Assembly (NCBI GenBank): GCA_900544135.1
Contig: UQTU01000005.1
Location: 1-64,000, forward strand
DNA: 64,000 nucleotides
Direction of reading: 5' to 3'
From: an uncultured Collinsella sp.
Lineage (GTDB): Bacteria; Actinomycetota; Coriobacteriia; Coriobacteriales; Coriobacteriaceae
Made by a program: the position numbers and the translations under genes. Numbering within the stretch: position 1 is the stretch's first letter; every line of letters starts with the position of its first letter. Shown here piece after piece: positions 15,334-24,387 of this stretch. The notes below the pieces were generated by a model. It searched no databases. It saw only the letters and a list, made by a program, of their open reading frames with translations, and was not told the DNA's origin.

Positions 15334-17991
15334 ATGAGTGCTGACTACCCGTCAATGACTACGGCCGAGATCCGCTCCAAGTTCCTCAACTTCTTTGAGG
15401 AGCGCGGTCTTAAGCTCTATCCTTCTTCGTCTCTTGTTCCCGACGATCCTTCGCTGCTGCTTGCCAACGCCGGCATGAACCAGTTTAAGGAGTACTACCA
15501 GGGCAAGAAGACCATGAAGGAGATCGGCGCGATTTCCTGCCAGAAGTGCGTCCGCACCAACGACATCGATTGCATCGGCGAGGACGGCCGTCACCTGTCC
15601 TTCTTCGAGATGCTTGGCGACTTCTCTTTTGGCGGCGTCTCCAAGGAGCAGGCTTGCGCCTGGGCCTTTGAGCTCATCACCAAGGAGTTCAAGCTGCCGC
15701 TCGACCGCCTGTACTTTACCGTCTTTACCGAGGACGACGAGACCCACGACGTGTGGCGTTCTTTGGGCGTTGCTGAGGACCACATCTCCCGCCTGGGCGA
15801 GGACGACAACTTCTGGGCCGCTGGCCCCACCGGTCCCTGCGGTCCGTGCTCAGAGATCTACTTTGATATGGGCGAGGAGGTCGGCTGCGGCAGCGCCGAC
15901 TGCAAGCCCGGCTGCGACTGCGACCGCTTCCTTGAGTTCTGGAACCTCGTCTTTACCCAGTACGACCGTCAGGAGGACGGCTCCATGCCGGAGCTGCCGC
16001 ACCGCAACCTCGATACGGGCATGGGCCTGGAGCGCATGGCCGCTATCATGCAGCACAAGACTGCTAACTACGACGGTGATCTGATGCAGCACCTCATCAA
16101 GCTGGGCGAGGAGATCAGCGGCAAGACCTATGACGCCGACGATTACTCCGGCGCCAGCCGTTCTCTTCGCATCATCGCCGACCACTCCCGTGCCGTCGAC
16201 TTCATGATCTCTGACGGCATCCTGCCCGGTAACGAGGGTCGCGAGTACGTCCTTCGCCGCCTGCTCCGCCGCGCCGTGTTCCACGGTCGCCTGCTGGGCA
16301 TCGAGGGCGCCTTCCTGACTAAGTTCATCGACGAGGTCAACGCTCAGATGGGCGAGGCCTATCCTGAGCTGCTCAAGAACGTCGCGCTCGTCAAGGGTAT
16401 CGTCGCCTCCGAGGAGGAGCGCTTCTCCACGACGCTCGACTACGGTCGCGTCTACCTGGATGAGGCCCTGGCAGCGCTTGCCGAGGGTGCTGCGCTTCCG
16501 GGCGATGTTGCCTTTAAGCTGCACGACACCTTTGGTTTCCCCATCGACCTGACCGTCGAGATCGCCGGCACCGCTGGTCACGACGTCGACATGGACGGCT
16601 TCACTGCCTGCATGGAGGACCAGAAGGCCCGCGCCCGCGCCAATGCCAAGGGCGACGCCTGGGGCAGCTTCAACGACGTGTGGGTCGAGCTTTCCGACAA
16701 GGTCGCAGCGACCGAGTTCGACGGCTATGACAACGATGTGATCGAGGGCGCCAAGGTTGTCGCCATCGTGCGCAACGGCGAGTCCGTCGAGTCCGCTGCC
16801 GCCGGCGAGGACGTCGAGGTCGTGCTTGACCGCACCCCGTTCTATGCCGAGATGGGTGGCCAGCAGGGCGATGCCGGCGAGCTTTCCGCCGAGGGCGTTT
16901 CGCTGACCGTTTCCGATACCAAGAACCACAACGGCCTGTATGCTCACGTCGCCCACGTTGCCGAGGGCACGCTGACTGTCGGTGCCGCTGTTACCGCCGC
17001 GCTCGACGCCGAGCGCCGTGGCTTCTTGCGCCGCAGCCACACCGCCACGCACCTGCTCGACGCCGCCCTTAAGCAGGTCCTGGGCGAGCACGTCTCCCAG
17101 GCCGGCTCGCTGGTGACGCCCGAGCACCTGCGCTTTGACTTCACGCACTTCGAGGCTCTGTCCTCTGAGCAGCTCAAGGCTGTCGAGGACCTGGTCAACC
17201 AGCAGATCTTCGCTTCCAAGCCGGTCGTGACCCGTGTCATGGGCATTGACGAGGCTAAGGCCGCCGGCGCTGTCGCTCTGTTTGGCGAGAAGTACGGCGA
17301 TGTCGTCCGCGTCGTCTCCGTGGGCGCCGAGGACCAGCCGTTCTCCCGCGAGCTCTGCGGTGGCACGCACGCTGCCAACACTGCTGAGATTGGCCTGTTC
17401 AAGATCATTTCCGAGTCCTCTACGGGCTCGAATGTCCGTCGTATCGAGGCCGTGACCTCTAAGGGTGCTCTCGACTATATGGCCGACCGCCTGGCGCTCG
17501 TCGACGCCGCCGCCGCTGCGCTCAAGTGCCGCGTAGACGAGGTTCCCGCCCGCGTGGAGAACCTGCAGGCCGAGCTGCGCGAGACGTCCAATAAGCTCAA
17601 GAAGGCTCTGACCGGTGGCTCCTCCGACGCTATCTCCAGCGCCATCGAGGGCGCCGTCGAGCTCGACGGCTATAAGCTCGTTGTCGCTGAGCTCCAGGGC
17701 CTTGAGGCTGCCGACCTGCGCAACGTATGGGATACCGTGCATCAGAAGGTCGCCGGCCCTGTCGCTTGTGTCGTCGCCAGCGTGACTGAGAAGGGCACTC
17801 CGGCCCTGCTCGCTGCCGGCTCCGATGACGCCGTCAAGGCCGGTTTCCACGCCGGTAACGTGATCAAGCAGATCGCGGGTCTGGTCGACGGTCGCGGTGG
17901 CGGTCGTCCCAACATGGCCCAGGCTGGTGGCAAGAATGCTGCCGGCATCGCCGATGCCCTTGCGGCCGCTAAGACCGCGCTCGGCGCCTAA
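15334..17991 (+). CDS. alaS: Alanyl-tRNA synthetase
   Basis: The class II synthetase of 885 residues charges tRNA-Ala. Order of parts: the catalytic domain with NAGMNQFK and RHLSFFEMLGDFSFG; the tRNA-recognition region; the editing domain with HTATH (His569, His573) and CGGTH (Cys675, His679); and a C-terminal oligomerisation domain ending in GGGRPNMAQAGG. The ATG at 15334 follows a GAGGAG site and gives the usual start a few residues ahead of TTAEIRSKFLNFF. A longer open frame reaches back into the terminator and is rejected. It heads a run with ruvX and mltG. Confidence 0.97.
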   Translation: MSADYPSMTTAEIRSKFLNFFEERGLKLYPSSSLVPDDPSLLLANAGMNQFKEYYQGKKTMKEIGAISCQKCVRTNDIDCIGEDGRHLSFFEMLGDFSFGGVSKEQACAWAFELITKEFKLPLDRLYFTVFTEDDETHDVWRSLGVAEDHISRLGEDDNFWAAGPTGPCGPCSEIYFDMGEEVGCGSADCKPGCDCDRFLEFWNLVFTQYDRQEDGSMPELPHRNLDTGMGLERMAAIMQHKTANYDGDLMQHLIKLGEEISGKTYDADDYSGASRSLRIIADHSRAVDFMISDGILPGNEGREYVLRRLLRRAVFHGRLLGIEGAFLTKFIDEVNAQMGEAYPELLKNVALVKGIVASEEERFSTTLDYGRVYLDEALAALAEGAALPGDVAFKLHDTFGFPIDLTVEIAGTAGHDVDMDGFTACMEDQKARARANAKGDAWGSFNDVWVELSDKVAATEFDGYDNDVIEGAKVVAIVRNGESVESAAAGEDVEVVLDRTPFYAEMGGQQGDAGELSAEGVSLTVSDTKNHNGLYAHVAHVAEGTLTVGAAVTAALDAERRGFLRRSHTATHLLDAALKQVLGEHVSQAGSLVTPEHLRFDFTHFEALSSEQLKAVEDLVNQQIFASKPVVTRVMGIDEAKAAGAVALFGEKYGDVVRVVSVGAEDQPFSRELCGGTHAANTAEIGLFKIISESSTGSNVRRIEAVTSKGALDYMADRLALVDAAAAALKCRVDEVPARVENLQAELRETSNKLKKALTGGSSDAISSAIEGAVELDGYKLVVAELQGLEAADLRNVWDTVHQKVAGPVACVVASVTEKGTPALLAAGSDDAVKAGFHAGNVIKQIAGLVDGRGGGRPNMAQAGGKNAAGIADALAAAKTALGA

Positions 17992-18008
17992 GAATCTAAG
18001 AAGTCGCT

Positions 18009-18437
18009 GTGGTTGCGCTCGCGCTGGACATAGGGGAGACCAGGATTGGCATCGCCGTCTCGAGCCGTGATGGCAAGATGGCGATGCCTGTCAAGGTGCT
18101 TCCGGCTGCCGAGGTCACCGGTATGGCCAAGACGTTCCGCTACCTGGTTGAGGACTATGAGCCCGACATCCTGGTAAGCGGACGTCCCCTGACCATGGCC
18201 GGTGAGCCCGGCCCTCAGGCCGAGCGCGTTGCCGCTGTGGCGCAAAAGATTGCCGACGAGCTCGATCTTCCTTTGGAGTTTGAGGACGAGCGTCTGTCCT
18301 CGCAAGAGGCCAAGCGTATCCTGCGCGAGCAGGGACTCAACGAAAAGCAGATGAGGGGCAAGATCGACATGATTGCCGCCAGCCTGTTTTTGCAGACGTG
18401 GCTCGATCGTAAAAACGAGGAGGTTTCGCATGCCTAG
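18009..18437 (+). CDS. ruvX: Putative pre-16S rRNA nuclease / Holliday-junction resolvase-like YqgF
   Basis: The 142-residue RNase H-fold nuclease begins VALALDIGETRIGIAVS, with the first catalytic aspartate at residue 7. The family signatures (VSGRPLTMAGEPGPQA, EDERLSSQEAK, KIDMIAASLFLQTWLD) follow. YqgF/RuvX homologues finish the 5' end of 16S rRNA and have been linked to recombination. It starts with GTG, 17 bases after alaS, a pairing common in Gram-positive genomes. Its stop lies inside the first codons of mltG. Confidence 0.92.
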   Translation: MVALALDIGETRIGIAVSSRDGKMAMPVKVLPAAEVTGMAKTFRYLVEDYEPDILVSGRPLTMAGEPGPQAERVAAVAQKIADELDLPLEFEDERLSSQEAKRILREQGLNEKQMRGKIDMIAASLFLQTWLDRKNEEVSHA

Positions 18438-19863
18438 TGCTTCCGATCCGCGCCAGCCGAATCGTACACAGCAGCCGGCGTCGCGCCCTGCCCAGCCTGG
18501 CCAGCGTCCGGCACAGCCGACGCAGCGCGCAGCTCAGCCTGCCGCGCGCCCGGCGCAGTCCCTCTCTCGTTCGGCCCAACCTGTTCAACGGACGGGTCAG
18601 CAGCCTTCTGCTCGTTCGGTTCAGCATTCGGCTTCTCACGCGGCTCAGCAGCCCACTGCTCGTACGGCCCAGCCTGCAGGCGGCACCCGCTTTAAGCAGC
18701 AGGCACCTACCCAGCGAACGCAGGCCCCCCAATCGCATTCGCATCACGCTCGTGGTTCGCATGGCGTTGCTCCGGCGACCCGCTCGAGCTACAACACGCA
18801 TGCTCGTCGCGGTGCTCAAAAGAAAAGCTCCCCGGTGCCTATGATTATCGGTGGCGTCGTCGCCGTGTTGGCGCTTGCCGCGATCGCTTTCTTTGTCGTG
18901 CCGGCCGTCAAGGGTTTCTTTGCCGGTGAGGATACGAAGGTTACGGCTGGTCAGCAGGTTACGGTGACCATTCCCGATGGTGCTTCGGGCGATACGATCG
19001 CCTCGATTCTCTCCGAGAACCATATCGTCGAAAATCCCAAGGATTACTATGCGGCGGTGAAAAAGCTCAACGCCGATATGTCGCTCAAGCCTGGTGATTA
19101 TTCGTTCACCACACTCATGGATGCGACCAAGGTTGTTCAGCAGCTCATGGAAGGCCCCAACGCGGGCTCCAATGCGCTGACTATCCCTGAGGGCTTAACG
19201 GTCGATCAAGTCGCCGACCGTGTGGCCCAGGCCTACGACAGCATCTCTAAGGAAGACTTCCTCAACCAGGCCAAGGCCTCCAACTACGTGGACGACTATA
19301 GCTTCCTTAAGGGCGCCGCTAACGACTCGCTCGAGGGTTTCTTGTTCCCCAAGACCTATTCGTTGGGTGATTCGCCGACGGCCGATGGCGTGATTCGCGC
19401 TATGCTCGATCAGTTTAAGACCGAGTACAAGTCGCTTGACTTTGCGAGCTGCGAAGCCAAGATCAAGGAACGCTACGGTGTGGAGATGTCCGACTACGAC
19501 ATCGTCAACTTGGCCTCTATCGTTGAGCGCGAGGGCCTCAACGCCGATCAACGTGCGCATGTGGCCTCGGTTTTCTACAACCGCCTTGCCGGCAAGCTCG
19601 ATGGCCTGCGCTATCTCAATAGCGATGCGACTATGATGTATGTCACCGGTGGCGAGGTTACCGCCGACGACCTGCAGAGCGATAGTCCGTATAACACCTA
19701 TAAGCATGAGGGCCTGCCGCCCACGCCCATCTGCTCTCCGTCGCTCGAGGCGCTCAAGGCCACCCTTGAGCCGACCGACTCTGATGACCTGTATTTCTAC
19801 ATTACGCAGGACGAGGAGTACTTCTCGCAAACCTACGAAGAGCATCAACAGTCTTGGAATTAG
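18430..19863 (+). CDS. mltG: Endolytic murein transglycosylase MltG
   Basis: The 477-residue YceG-family enzyme cuts nascent peptidoglycan glycan strands at the membrane and so helps set strand length. An unusually long cytoplasmic N terminus of about 135 residues is rich in Gln, Pro, Ala, Arg and Ser and likely disordered. One transmembrane helix follows (residues 138-160), then a LysM-like segment and the YceG catalytic domain with its conserved glutamate in ASIVEREG (Glu366). The ATG at 18430 has a GAGGAGG site and overlaps the ruvX stop. The Q/P-rich tail could be a docking segment for division proteins (inference). Confidence 0.93.
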   Translation: MPSASDPRQPNRTQQPASRPAQPGQRPAQPTQRAAQPAARPAQSLSRSAQPVQRTGQQPSARSVQHSASHAAQQPTARTAQPAGGTRFKQQAPTQRTQAPQSHSHHARGSHGVAPATRSSYNTHARRGAQKKSSPVPMIIGGVVAVLALAAIAFFVVPAVKGFFAGEDTKVTAGQQVTVTIPDGASGDTIASILSENHIVENPKDYYAAVKKLNADMSLKPGDYSFTTLMDATKVVQQLMEGPNAGSNALTIPEGLTVDQVADRVAQAYDSISKEDFLNQAKASNYVDDYSFLKGAANDSLEGFLFPKTYSLGDSPTADGVIRAMLDQFKTEYKSLDFASCEAKIKERYGVEMSDYDIVNLASIVEREGLNADQRAHVASVFYNRLAGKLDGLRYLNSDATMMYVTGGEVTADDLQSDSPYNTYKHEGLPPTPICSPSLEALKATLEPTDSDDLYFYITQDEEYFSQTYEEHQQSWN

Positions 19864-19864
19864 T

Positions 19865-20362
19865 ATGAGGATTTTTAGCCCCAAACGTTACGTTGCCTCG
19901 GTCGATCGCATCGACCTTAATACCCTGTGGGCCGACGGCAAGCGCGCCATTCTGCTCGATCGCGATAACACCTTGGTGCCGCGAGACACCGAGCAGGTTC
20001 CCGCCGCGGTTTCCGCTTGGCTCGACGCCGCCCGCGCCAAAGGCTTTAAGCTGTGCATGGTGTCCAACAACTGGCATCGCGACCAGGTCATGAGCTCTGC
20101 GCGCGAGCTGGGACTCGAGGCCATCAGCCACGCCATGAAGCCGGCGCCGTTTGCCCTCAAGGCGGGCCTTAAGCGCCTCGGCGCCACAGCCGGCGAGGCG
20201 GTGCTGATCGGTGATCAGCTCTACACGGACGTGTGGAGCGGCAACTTCGCCGGCGTCGATACCATCCTGGTAAAGCCGCAGGCGACGCAGGACCTGTGGT
20301 ATACGCAGATCTTCCGTATCTTTGAGCGCCGGGCCCTGCGCGACCTTCCCTGCGAGGAATAG
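19865..20362 (+). CDS. YqeG-family HAD phosphatase
   Basis: The 165-residue HAD subfamily IIIA protein has the nucleophile motif LLDRDNTLV (Asp32, general acid Asp34), the second motif VSNN, and a later VLIGDQLYTDVWSGN. This matches the YqeG family, whose substrates are not firmly known. In Bacilli and Clostridia, yqeG often sits next to shikimate genes, as here (aroK and aroB-like follow). The ATG begins one base after the mltG stop. Confidence 0.85.
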   Translation: MRIFSPKRYVASVDRIDLNTLWADGKRAILLDRDNTLVPRDTEQVPAAVSAWLDAARAKGFKLCMVSNNWHRDQVMSSARELGLEAISHAMKPAPFALKAGLKRLGATAGEAVLIGDQLYTDVWSGNFAGVDTILVKPQATQDLWYTQIFRIFERRALRDLPCEE

Positions 20363-20370
20363 GTCTCGTC

Positions 20371-20904
20371 ATGTCCCAGCACATCAAACACGGCTGCGAC
20401 CATATCTTCTTTATCGGCTTTTTGGGCGCGGGCAAGTCGACGCTTGCGCGCAACGTGGGCACCATGTTCAAGCGGCGTTTTATCGATACCGACCGTCTGG
20501 TCGTGCGCCGTTGCGGCAAGTCGGTAACCGAGATTTTTGAGACCGAGGGCGAGGATCGTTTTCGCGAGCTCGAGACCTCGGCGCTCCGTTCGCTCCAAAG
20601 CGAGCGCAGCCTGTTGGTTTCGTGCGGGGGCGGTATCGTCGAAACGCCGGTGAATATTGAACTGATGCACGAAATGGGTACGTGCGTGTACCTCGAGGGC
20701 GACTTCGAGGATTCGATTCGACAGATTCGTCGGTCCGACACGCGCCCCGATTTCCGTTCGCCCGAGCATGCTGCGCGCCTGTTTGAGCATCGCCGTCCGC
20801 TGTATCGCCAGGCCGCCGACCTTACCCTTGATATTCGCAACAAGTCCTTCGAGGACGTTTCCTACCTTTGTGCCGAGATGCTTTTGGAGCGTGGGCTGCT
20901 ATGA
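20371..20904 (+). CDS. aroK: Shikimate kinase
   Basis: The 177-residue P-loop kinase phosphorylates shikimate in aromatic amino acid synthesis. Visible are the Walker A motif GFLGAGKST (residues 16-24), DTDRLV with the shikimate-binding Asp near residue 39, the FRELE stretch with its binding arginine, and the CGGG motif. The lid arginine is present in DTRPDFRSP. The last codon and stop overlap the ATG of the aroB-like gene (CTATGA), so the two are co-translated. Confidence 0.93.
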   Translation: MSQHIKHGCDHIFFIGFLGAGKSTLARNVGTMFKRRFIDTDRLVVRRCGKSVTEIFETEGEDRFRELETSALRSLQSERSLLVSCGGGIVETPVNIELMHEMGTCVYLEGDFEDSIRQIRRSDTRPDFRSPEHAARLFEHRRPLYRQAADLTLDIRNKSFEDVSYLCAEMLLERGLL

Positions 20905-22010
20905 TTCGTCGTCAACTGATCAATTTCCAAAACCGCAGCGTCGATGTCCGTGTCGGATTGGGCGCGTTCGATGAGTTGTCGCGCATGTTTGCCTCGACTG
21001 TGGGCAAGCCTAAGCGCGCGATGGTCGTTTGGAACGACGCCACATCCGAGCGTTTTGGTGAGGTCGTCGAGCATGCGCTGGTCGACGCCGGTTTTGTCAT
21101 GTCACAGCTTCCCCTCGAGGTTTCGCCTGCTGGTGCCACGCTTGCTGATGCCGATGCTATCTTTGGCGCCCTGACTGCCAATGGCATTACCTGTGACGAT
21201 CTGGTTGTCGCCGTTGGCGATGCCGCAACCTGCTCGGTTGTTAGCTGGTGTGCCAATCAGTGGTGCGGCCGCACCGAGTGCGCGTTGCTGCCGACGACGT
21301 TCGACGCCATGCTCACGGTCGCGACGACCATGAAGCCGCTCGTCGCCTCGTCGTCGAATGCGCTTCCCGCTATCGCGTTCCGTCCTGAGCCGGGCTTGGT
21401 CGTGTGTGACCTCGACCTTGTTCGCGAGGCGGACCCCGAGTACCTCAAGCTCGGCTATGTGGTACTTGTTGGTACCATGCTTTCGAGCAGCAAGACCCGT
21501 TGGAATCAGTTTACTGAGACCGTTCCCGAGATTCTCGCGGGCGAGGAGGTCGCGCTCGTCAATGCAGTTCAATGGTCTCAGACTGCCCGCAAGGACGTAC
21601 TGATGGCCACGAACCCGAGCGCCCGCCATGCGCTCGATTTTGGCAAGACGGGGGAGCGTACTCTGCGCGCTTGCTTGGGCGATGCTGCTTCGCAGGTTCC
21701 TGCCTATCAGCTGTTATCCGAGGGCATGCGCTTTGAGGCGCGCCTAGCACATGATGCCTGCGACTTCGATATCGATTACGTCTTTGAGGTCGATGACTGC
21801 CTGGAGGACTTTGGTATCGAGGAACTTGCCTTCGATCTGGAGCCTGCCGCATATATCGAGGAGTTCCGCAAGCAGCAGTTCGCTCGCTCGAACCGCAGCA
21901 TGTTGCCGCTGCCCGCGGCACTTGGCGCCATTCGTCTAACGAGCGTTGAGGACGAGGTTCTTGAGCGCCATACTCACGCCTACTTGGCTTCACGCAAAGA
22001 ACTTCTCTAA
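20901..22010 (+). CDS. 3-Dehydroquinate synthase homologue lacking metal-binding histidines
   Basis: The 369-residue protein aligns in order with AroB, the zinc/NAD enzyme that makes 3-dehydroquinate. VRVGLGAFDEL and the GDAATCSVVSWCANQ segment correspond to the NAD half, and EYLKLG (Glu180) corresponds to the EVIKYG metal glutamate. The LNFGHTFGHA segment appears as LDFGKTGERT, with Lys249 and Glu252 where the histidine ligand and its neighbour stand. LHGEAVAIGM appears as LLSEGMRFEA, with Ser273 where the second His ligand stands. It therefore should not bind zinc normally and may be inactive in this step or hold another role. It is coupled to aroK. I withhold the symbol aroB. Confidence 0.7.
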   Translation: MIRRQLINFQNRSVDVRVGLGAFDELSRMFASTVGKPKRAMVVWNDATSERFGEVVEHALVDAGFVMSQLPLEVSPAGATLADADAIFGALTANGITCDDLVVAVGDAATCSVVSWCANQWCGRTECALLPTTFDAMLTVATTMKPLVASSSNALPAIAFRPEPGLVVCDLDLVREADPEYLKLGYVVLVGTMLSSSKTRWNQFTETVPEILAGEEVALVNAVQWSQTARKDVLMATNPSARHALDFGKTGERTLRACLGDAASQVPAYQLLSEGMRFEARLAHDACDFDIDYVFEVDDCLEDFGIEELAFDLEPAAYIEEFRKQQFARSNRSMLPLPAALGAIRLTSVEDEVLERHTHAYLASRKELL

Positions 22011-22047
22011 GATTTATTGACATCCATTGTCTTTCGTATCATGTTGA

Positions 22048-22110
22048 GGGGCGGGTTTTCAATCGGTTGCGGATCGCATGCGATTTCGTCGTTCGGTTGA
22101 GACCCGTCCC
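22048..22110 (+). other. Leader inverted repeat before the M24 peptidase gene
   Basis: GGGGCGGGTTTTC (22048-22060) and GAGACCCGTCCC (22099-22110) form an imperfect stem around a 38-base AT/GC-mixed loop, in the 132-base gap after the aroB-like gene. There is no T-tract. A TTGACA lies just upstream at 22017-22022, but its nearest -10-like TATCAT is only 14 bases away. Confidence 0.35.
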
Positions 22111-22142
22111 GTCTATATAGAGACAACAAGAAAGGAATCTGC

Positions 22143-23273
22143 ATGTCTGAGTTTGCTGCCGGTCCTGCCGGTCGTATCGAGCGTGTCCGTGCCCTGATGG
22201 CCGAGCGTGGCTACGACGCCATCGTGGTGCGCGACGAGGCCAACCTTCGTTGGCTTACGGGCGTGAAGGGCGTCTTCGACTACACCTTCGAGTTCCCGCA
22301 CGCTGCGTTTATTACGGTCGACCAGTGCCTGTTCCACACCGACTCGCGCTACCTCAACAGCTTTGAGGAGAACACGCCCGCCGGCAGCCCTTGGGTCTAC
22401 GACATGGACGAGGGTACCATTCCCGGCTGGGTCGCCGGCAAGATCGCAGCCAACAAGTGCCGTGTCTGCGCTGTCGAAGACGATATGCAGATTAACTTCT
22501 ACCAGGGTATTCAGCGCGGCCTGGAGGACCGTTCCGTCGCCTGCATGCTAACGCTGATGCACGACGACATCCGCAAGATGCGCGCCATCAAGGATGCCGA
22601 GGAGATCGAGCTCATGCGCCATGCGCAGTCGATCACCGATGCCGCCTTCCAGCATATGCTCGGCTTTATTAAGCCTGGTATGACCGAGAAGCAGGTTCGC
22701 AACGAGCTCGAGAACTTTATGTTCGCCAACGGCGCCGACAGCCTGGCCTTCGGCTCCATCGTGGCGAGCGGTCCCAACACCGCCAACCCGCATGCCGTGC
22801 CGAGCGACCGCGTGATCGAGAAGGGCGATTTCGTTCTTATGGATTACGGCGCGGGCTACTGCGATTACCGCTCCGACATGACACGCACCGTCGTGATGGG
22901 CGAGCCCACGCAGGAGCAGCTCGACCTGTACGCGCTCGTGCGCCGTACACACGAGGAGTGCGTCGCCGCCATCCATCCGGGCGTCGAGGGCAACGACATC
23001 TTCAAGCTCTCTAAGAAGATCATCGGCGATGCCGGCTATGGCGATTACTACAACCATGGTCTGGGCCACGGCGTTGGTATCGACATCCACGAGCTGCCCA
23101 ACTTCAACCGCAGTAAGAACACCATCGAGATCGGCTCGGTTGTCACCATGGAGCCCGGCGTCTACCTGCCCGGCGTGGGCGGCGTGCGCCTGGAGGACTA
23201 CGGCGTGGTCACCGAGAACGGCTACGAGCCCTTCACCAAGACCCCGCACGACCTGCACATTATCGACTGCTAG
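22143..23273 (+). CDS. M24 metallopeptidase, Xaa-Pro aminopeptidase/dipeptidase type
   Basis: The 376-residue protein has an N-terminal creatinase-like domain (to about residue 130) and a pita-bread catalytic domain. The five metal ligands of the family are visible: Asp234 (MDYGAGY), Asp245 (SDMTRT), a His in GLGHGVGIDIHE, a Glu in MEPGVY and a Glu in RLEDYG. Such enzymes release the residue before proline from peptides in the cytosol. Its place directly ahead of efp is common in Gram-positive bacteria. The ATG follows AAGAAAGGA. A strong terminator closes the gene. Confidence 0.92.
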   Translation: MSEFAAGPAGRIERVRALMAERGYDAIVVRDEANLRWLTGVKGVFDYTFEFPHAAFITVDQCLFHTDSRYLNSFEENTPAGSPWVYDMDEGTIPGWVAGKIAANKCRVCAVEDDMQINFYQGIQRGLEDRSVACMLTLMHDDIRKMRAIKDAEEIELMRHAQSITDAAFQHMLGFIKPGMTEKQVRNELENFMFANGADSLAFGSIVASGPNTANPHAVPSDRVIEKGDFVLMDYGAGYCDYRSDMTRTVVMGEPTQEQLDLYALVRRTHEECVAAIHPGVEGNDIFKLSKKIIGDAGYGDYYNHGLGHGVGIDIHELPNFNRSKNTIEIGSVVTMEPGVYLPGVGGVRLEDYGVVTENGYEPFTKTPHDLHIIDC

Positions 23274-23297
23274 TCTACTTCGGTAGATAGTTTGGGG

Positions 23298-23339
23298 CGG
23301 GGCGTCCGGATCGATTCGGACGCCCCGCGTTCTCTTTTT
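23298..23339 (+). terminator. Intrinsic terminator after the M24 peptidase gene
   Basis: An 11-bp stem (CGGGGCGTCCG / CGGACGCCCCG) with an eight-base loop is followed by a T-rich tail. Confidence 0.9.
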
Positions 23340-23370
23340 ATGCGCTCGCCGCAGGCGCCGCCTGCAAGTG

Positions 23371-23376
23371 TATAAT
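23371..23376 (+). promoter_or_regulatory. Candidate -10 box of efp
   Basis: A consensus TATAAT lies 57 bases ahead of the efp ATG, directly after a small palindrome (GCAGGCG-C-CGCCTGC, 23351-23365). No clear -35 is seen. Confidence 0.45.
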
Positions 23377-23433
23377 TTCTATCGTATGTAATTTGGACGC
23401 TTGTGCGTTCTGCCCATAACAAGAAAGGTCGCT

Positions 23434-23997
23434 ATGCCTACCATTTCTACCGCCGACTTCAAGAACGGCCTCGGTCTCCGCATCAAGGACAAGGTCTACA
23501 CCATCGTCGAGTTCCAGCATGTCAAGCCGGGCAAGGGCGGCGCGTTTGTGCGCTACAAGACCCGCGACATCAAGAGCGGCCGCGTCGTCGAGAACACCTG
23601 CAACGCCGGCACCAAGTTCGAGAGCGTCATGCTCACCACCCGTGAGTTCCAGTACCTCTACAACGATGGCACCGACTACATCTTCATGGACAACGAGTCC
23701 TATGAGCAGGTTCCCGTTCCCGAGGACATGGTGGGCGAGAACTCCAAGTGGCTGCGCGAGAACGACATCTGCCAGCTGCTCTTCGCCGACGATGAGCTCA
23801 TGGGCGTGACCCCGCCGATGTTCATCGAGACCACCATTGTCCAAACCGACCCGGGCTTTAAGGGCGACACCGTCCAGGGTTCCACCAAGCCGGCCACGAT
23901 CGACACCGGCGCTGTCATCCAGGTCCCCATGTACCTCAACGAGGGCGAGGTCATCAAGGTTGACACCCGCGACGGCAAGTTCGTCTCCCGCGTCTAG
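23434..23997 (+). CDS. efp: Elongation factor P
   Basis: The 187-residue, three-domain beta-barrel factor relieves ribosome stalling at polyproline stretches. The loop that reaches the peptidyl-transferase centre is PGKGGAF, with Lys34 at its tip, the residue that is modified in many bacteria. No epmA or epmB lies nearby. The C-terminal signature DTRDGKFVSRV is intact. The ATG at 23434 follows AAGAAAGG and gives the usual length. It begins a co-directional run of seven genes up to recN. Confidence 0.96.
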   Translation: MPTISTADFKNGLGLRIKDKVYTIVEFQHVKPGKGGAFVRYKTRDIKSGRVVENTCNAGTKFESVMLTTREFQYLYNDGTDYIFMDNESYEQVPVPEDMVGENSKWLRENDICQLLFADDELMGVTPPMFIETTIVQTDPGFKGDTVQGSTKPATIDTGAVIQVPMYLNEGEVIKVDTRDGKFVSRV

Positions 23998-24021
23998 CAA
24001 CCAACTTCTCTAGGAGGACTC

Positions 24022-24384
24022 ATGCCCCAGGAAATCAAGATTGACGGCATCGGCATTTCGCCCGATGTTCTGACCGCCATCGTCTCGCGCGCCGTGTCCG
24101 ATGTCGAGGGCATCGCCTCCGTTGGCGTCAAGGACCTTGCCACTAATCTTGTCTCCATGATGCTCTCGTCCAAGGCCCCGGCTTCCGAGCCGGCGGTCGA
24201 GGCCGAGGTCGTTGGCGACAAGCTCGCACTCACCGTGCGTGTCGTGGTGTTCTTTGGCTATCCGTTCAAGAAACTCGCCGAGGCCGTTCGCGCCGCCGTG
24301 GTCGCCGCCATCGATGCTCAGGTGGGCGTCGAGGTCGAGCGCGTCGACGTTTGCATTGACGGCCTCGTTTTCCCCAAGGAGTAA
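24022..24384 (+). CDS. Asp23/Gls24 family protein
   Basis: The 120-residue protein has the DUF322 pattern (ISPDVLTAIVSRAVSDVEGIASVG, then an alternating strand segment). Members are linked to cell-envelope stress in Gram-positive bacteria, and an asp23-nusB-xseB order is widespread in them. An AGGAGG site precedes the ATG. There is no signal peptide or membrane helix. Confidence 0.88.
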   Translation: MPQEIKIDGIGISPDVLTAIVSRAVSDVEGIASVGVKDLATNLVSMMLSSKAPASEPAVEAEVVGDKLALTVRVVVFFGYPFKKLAEAVRAAVVAAIDAQVGVEVERVDVCIDGLVFPKE

Positions 24385-24387
24385 CCT

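Noticed and set aside
22017..22042. Sigma-70 promoter TTGACA..TATCAT before the M24 peptidase gene
   Set aside because: The -35 is perfect, but the spacer is only 14 bases and no better -10 fits at 16-18 bases.
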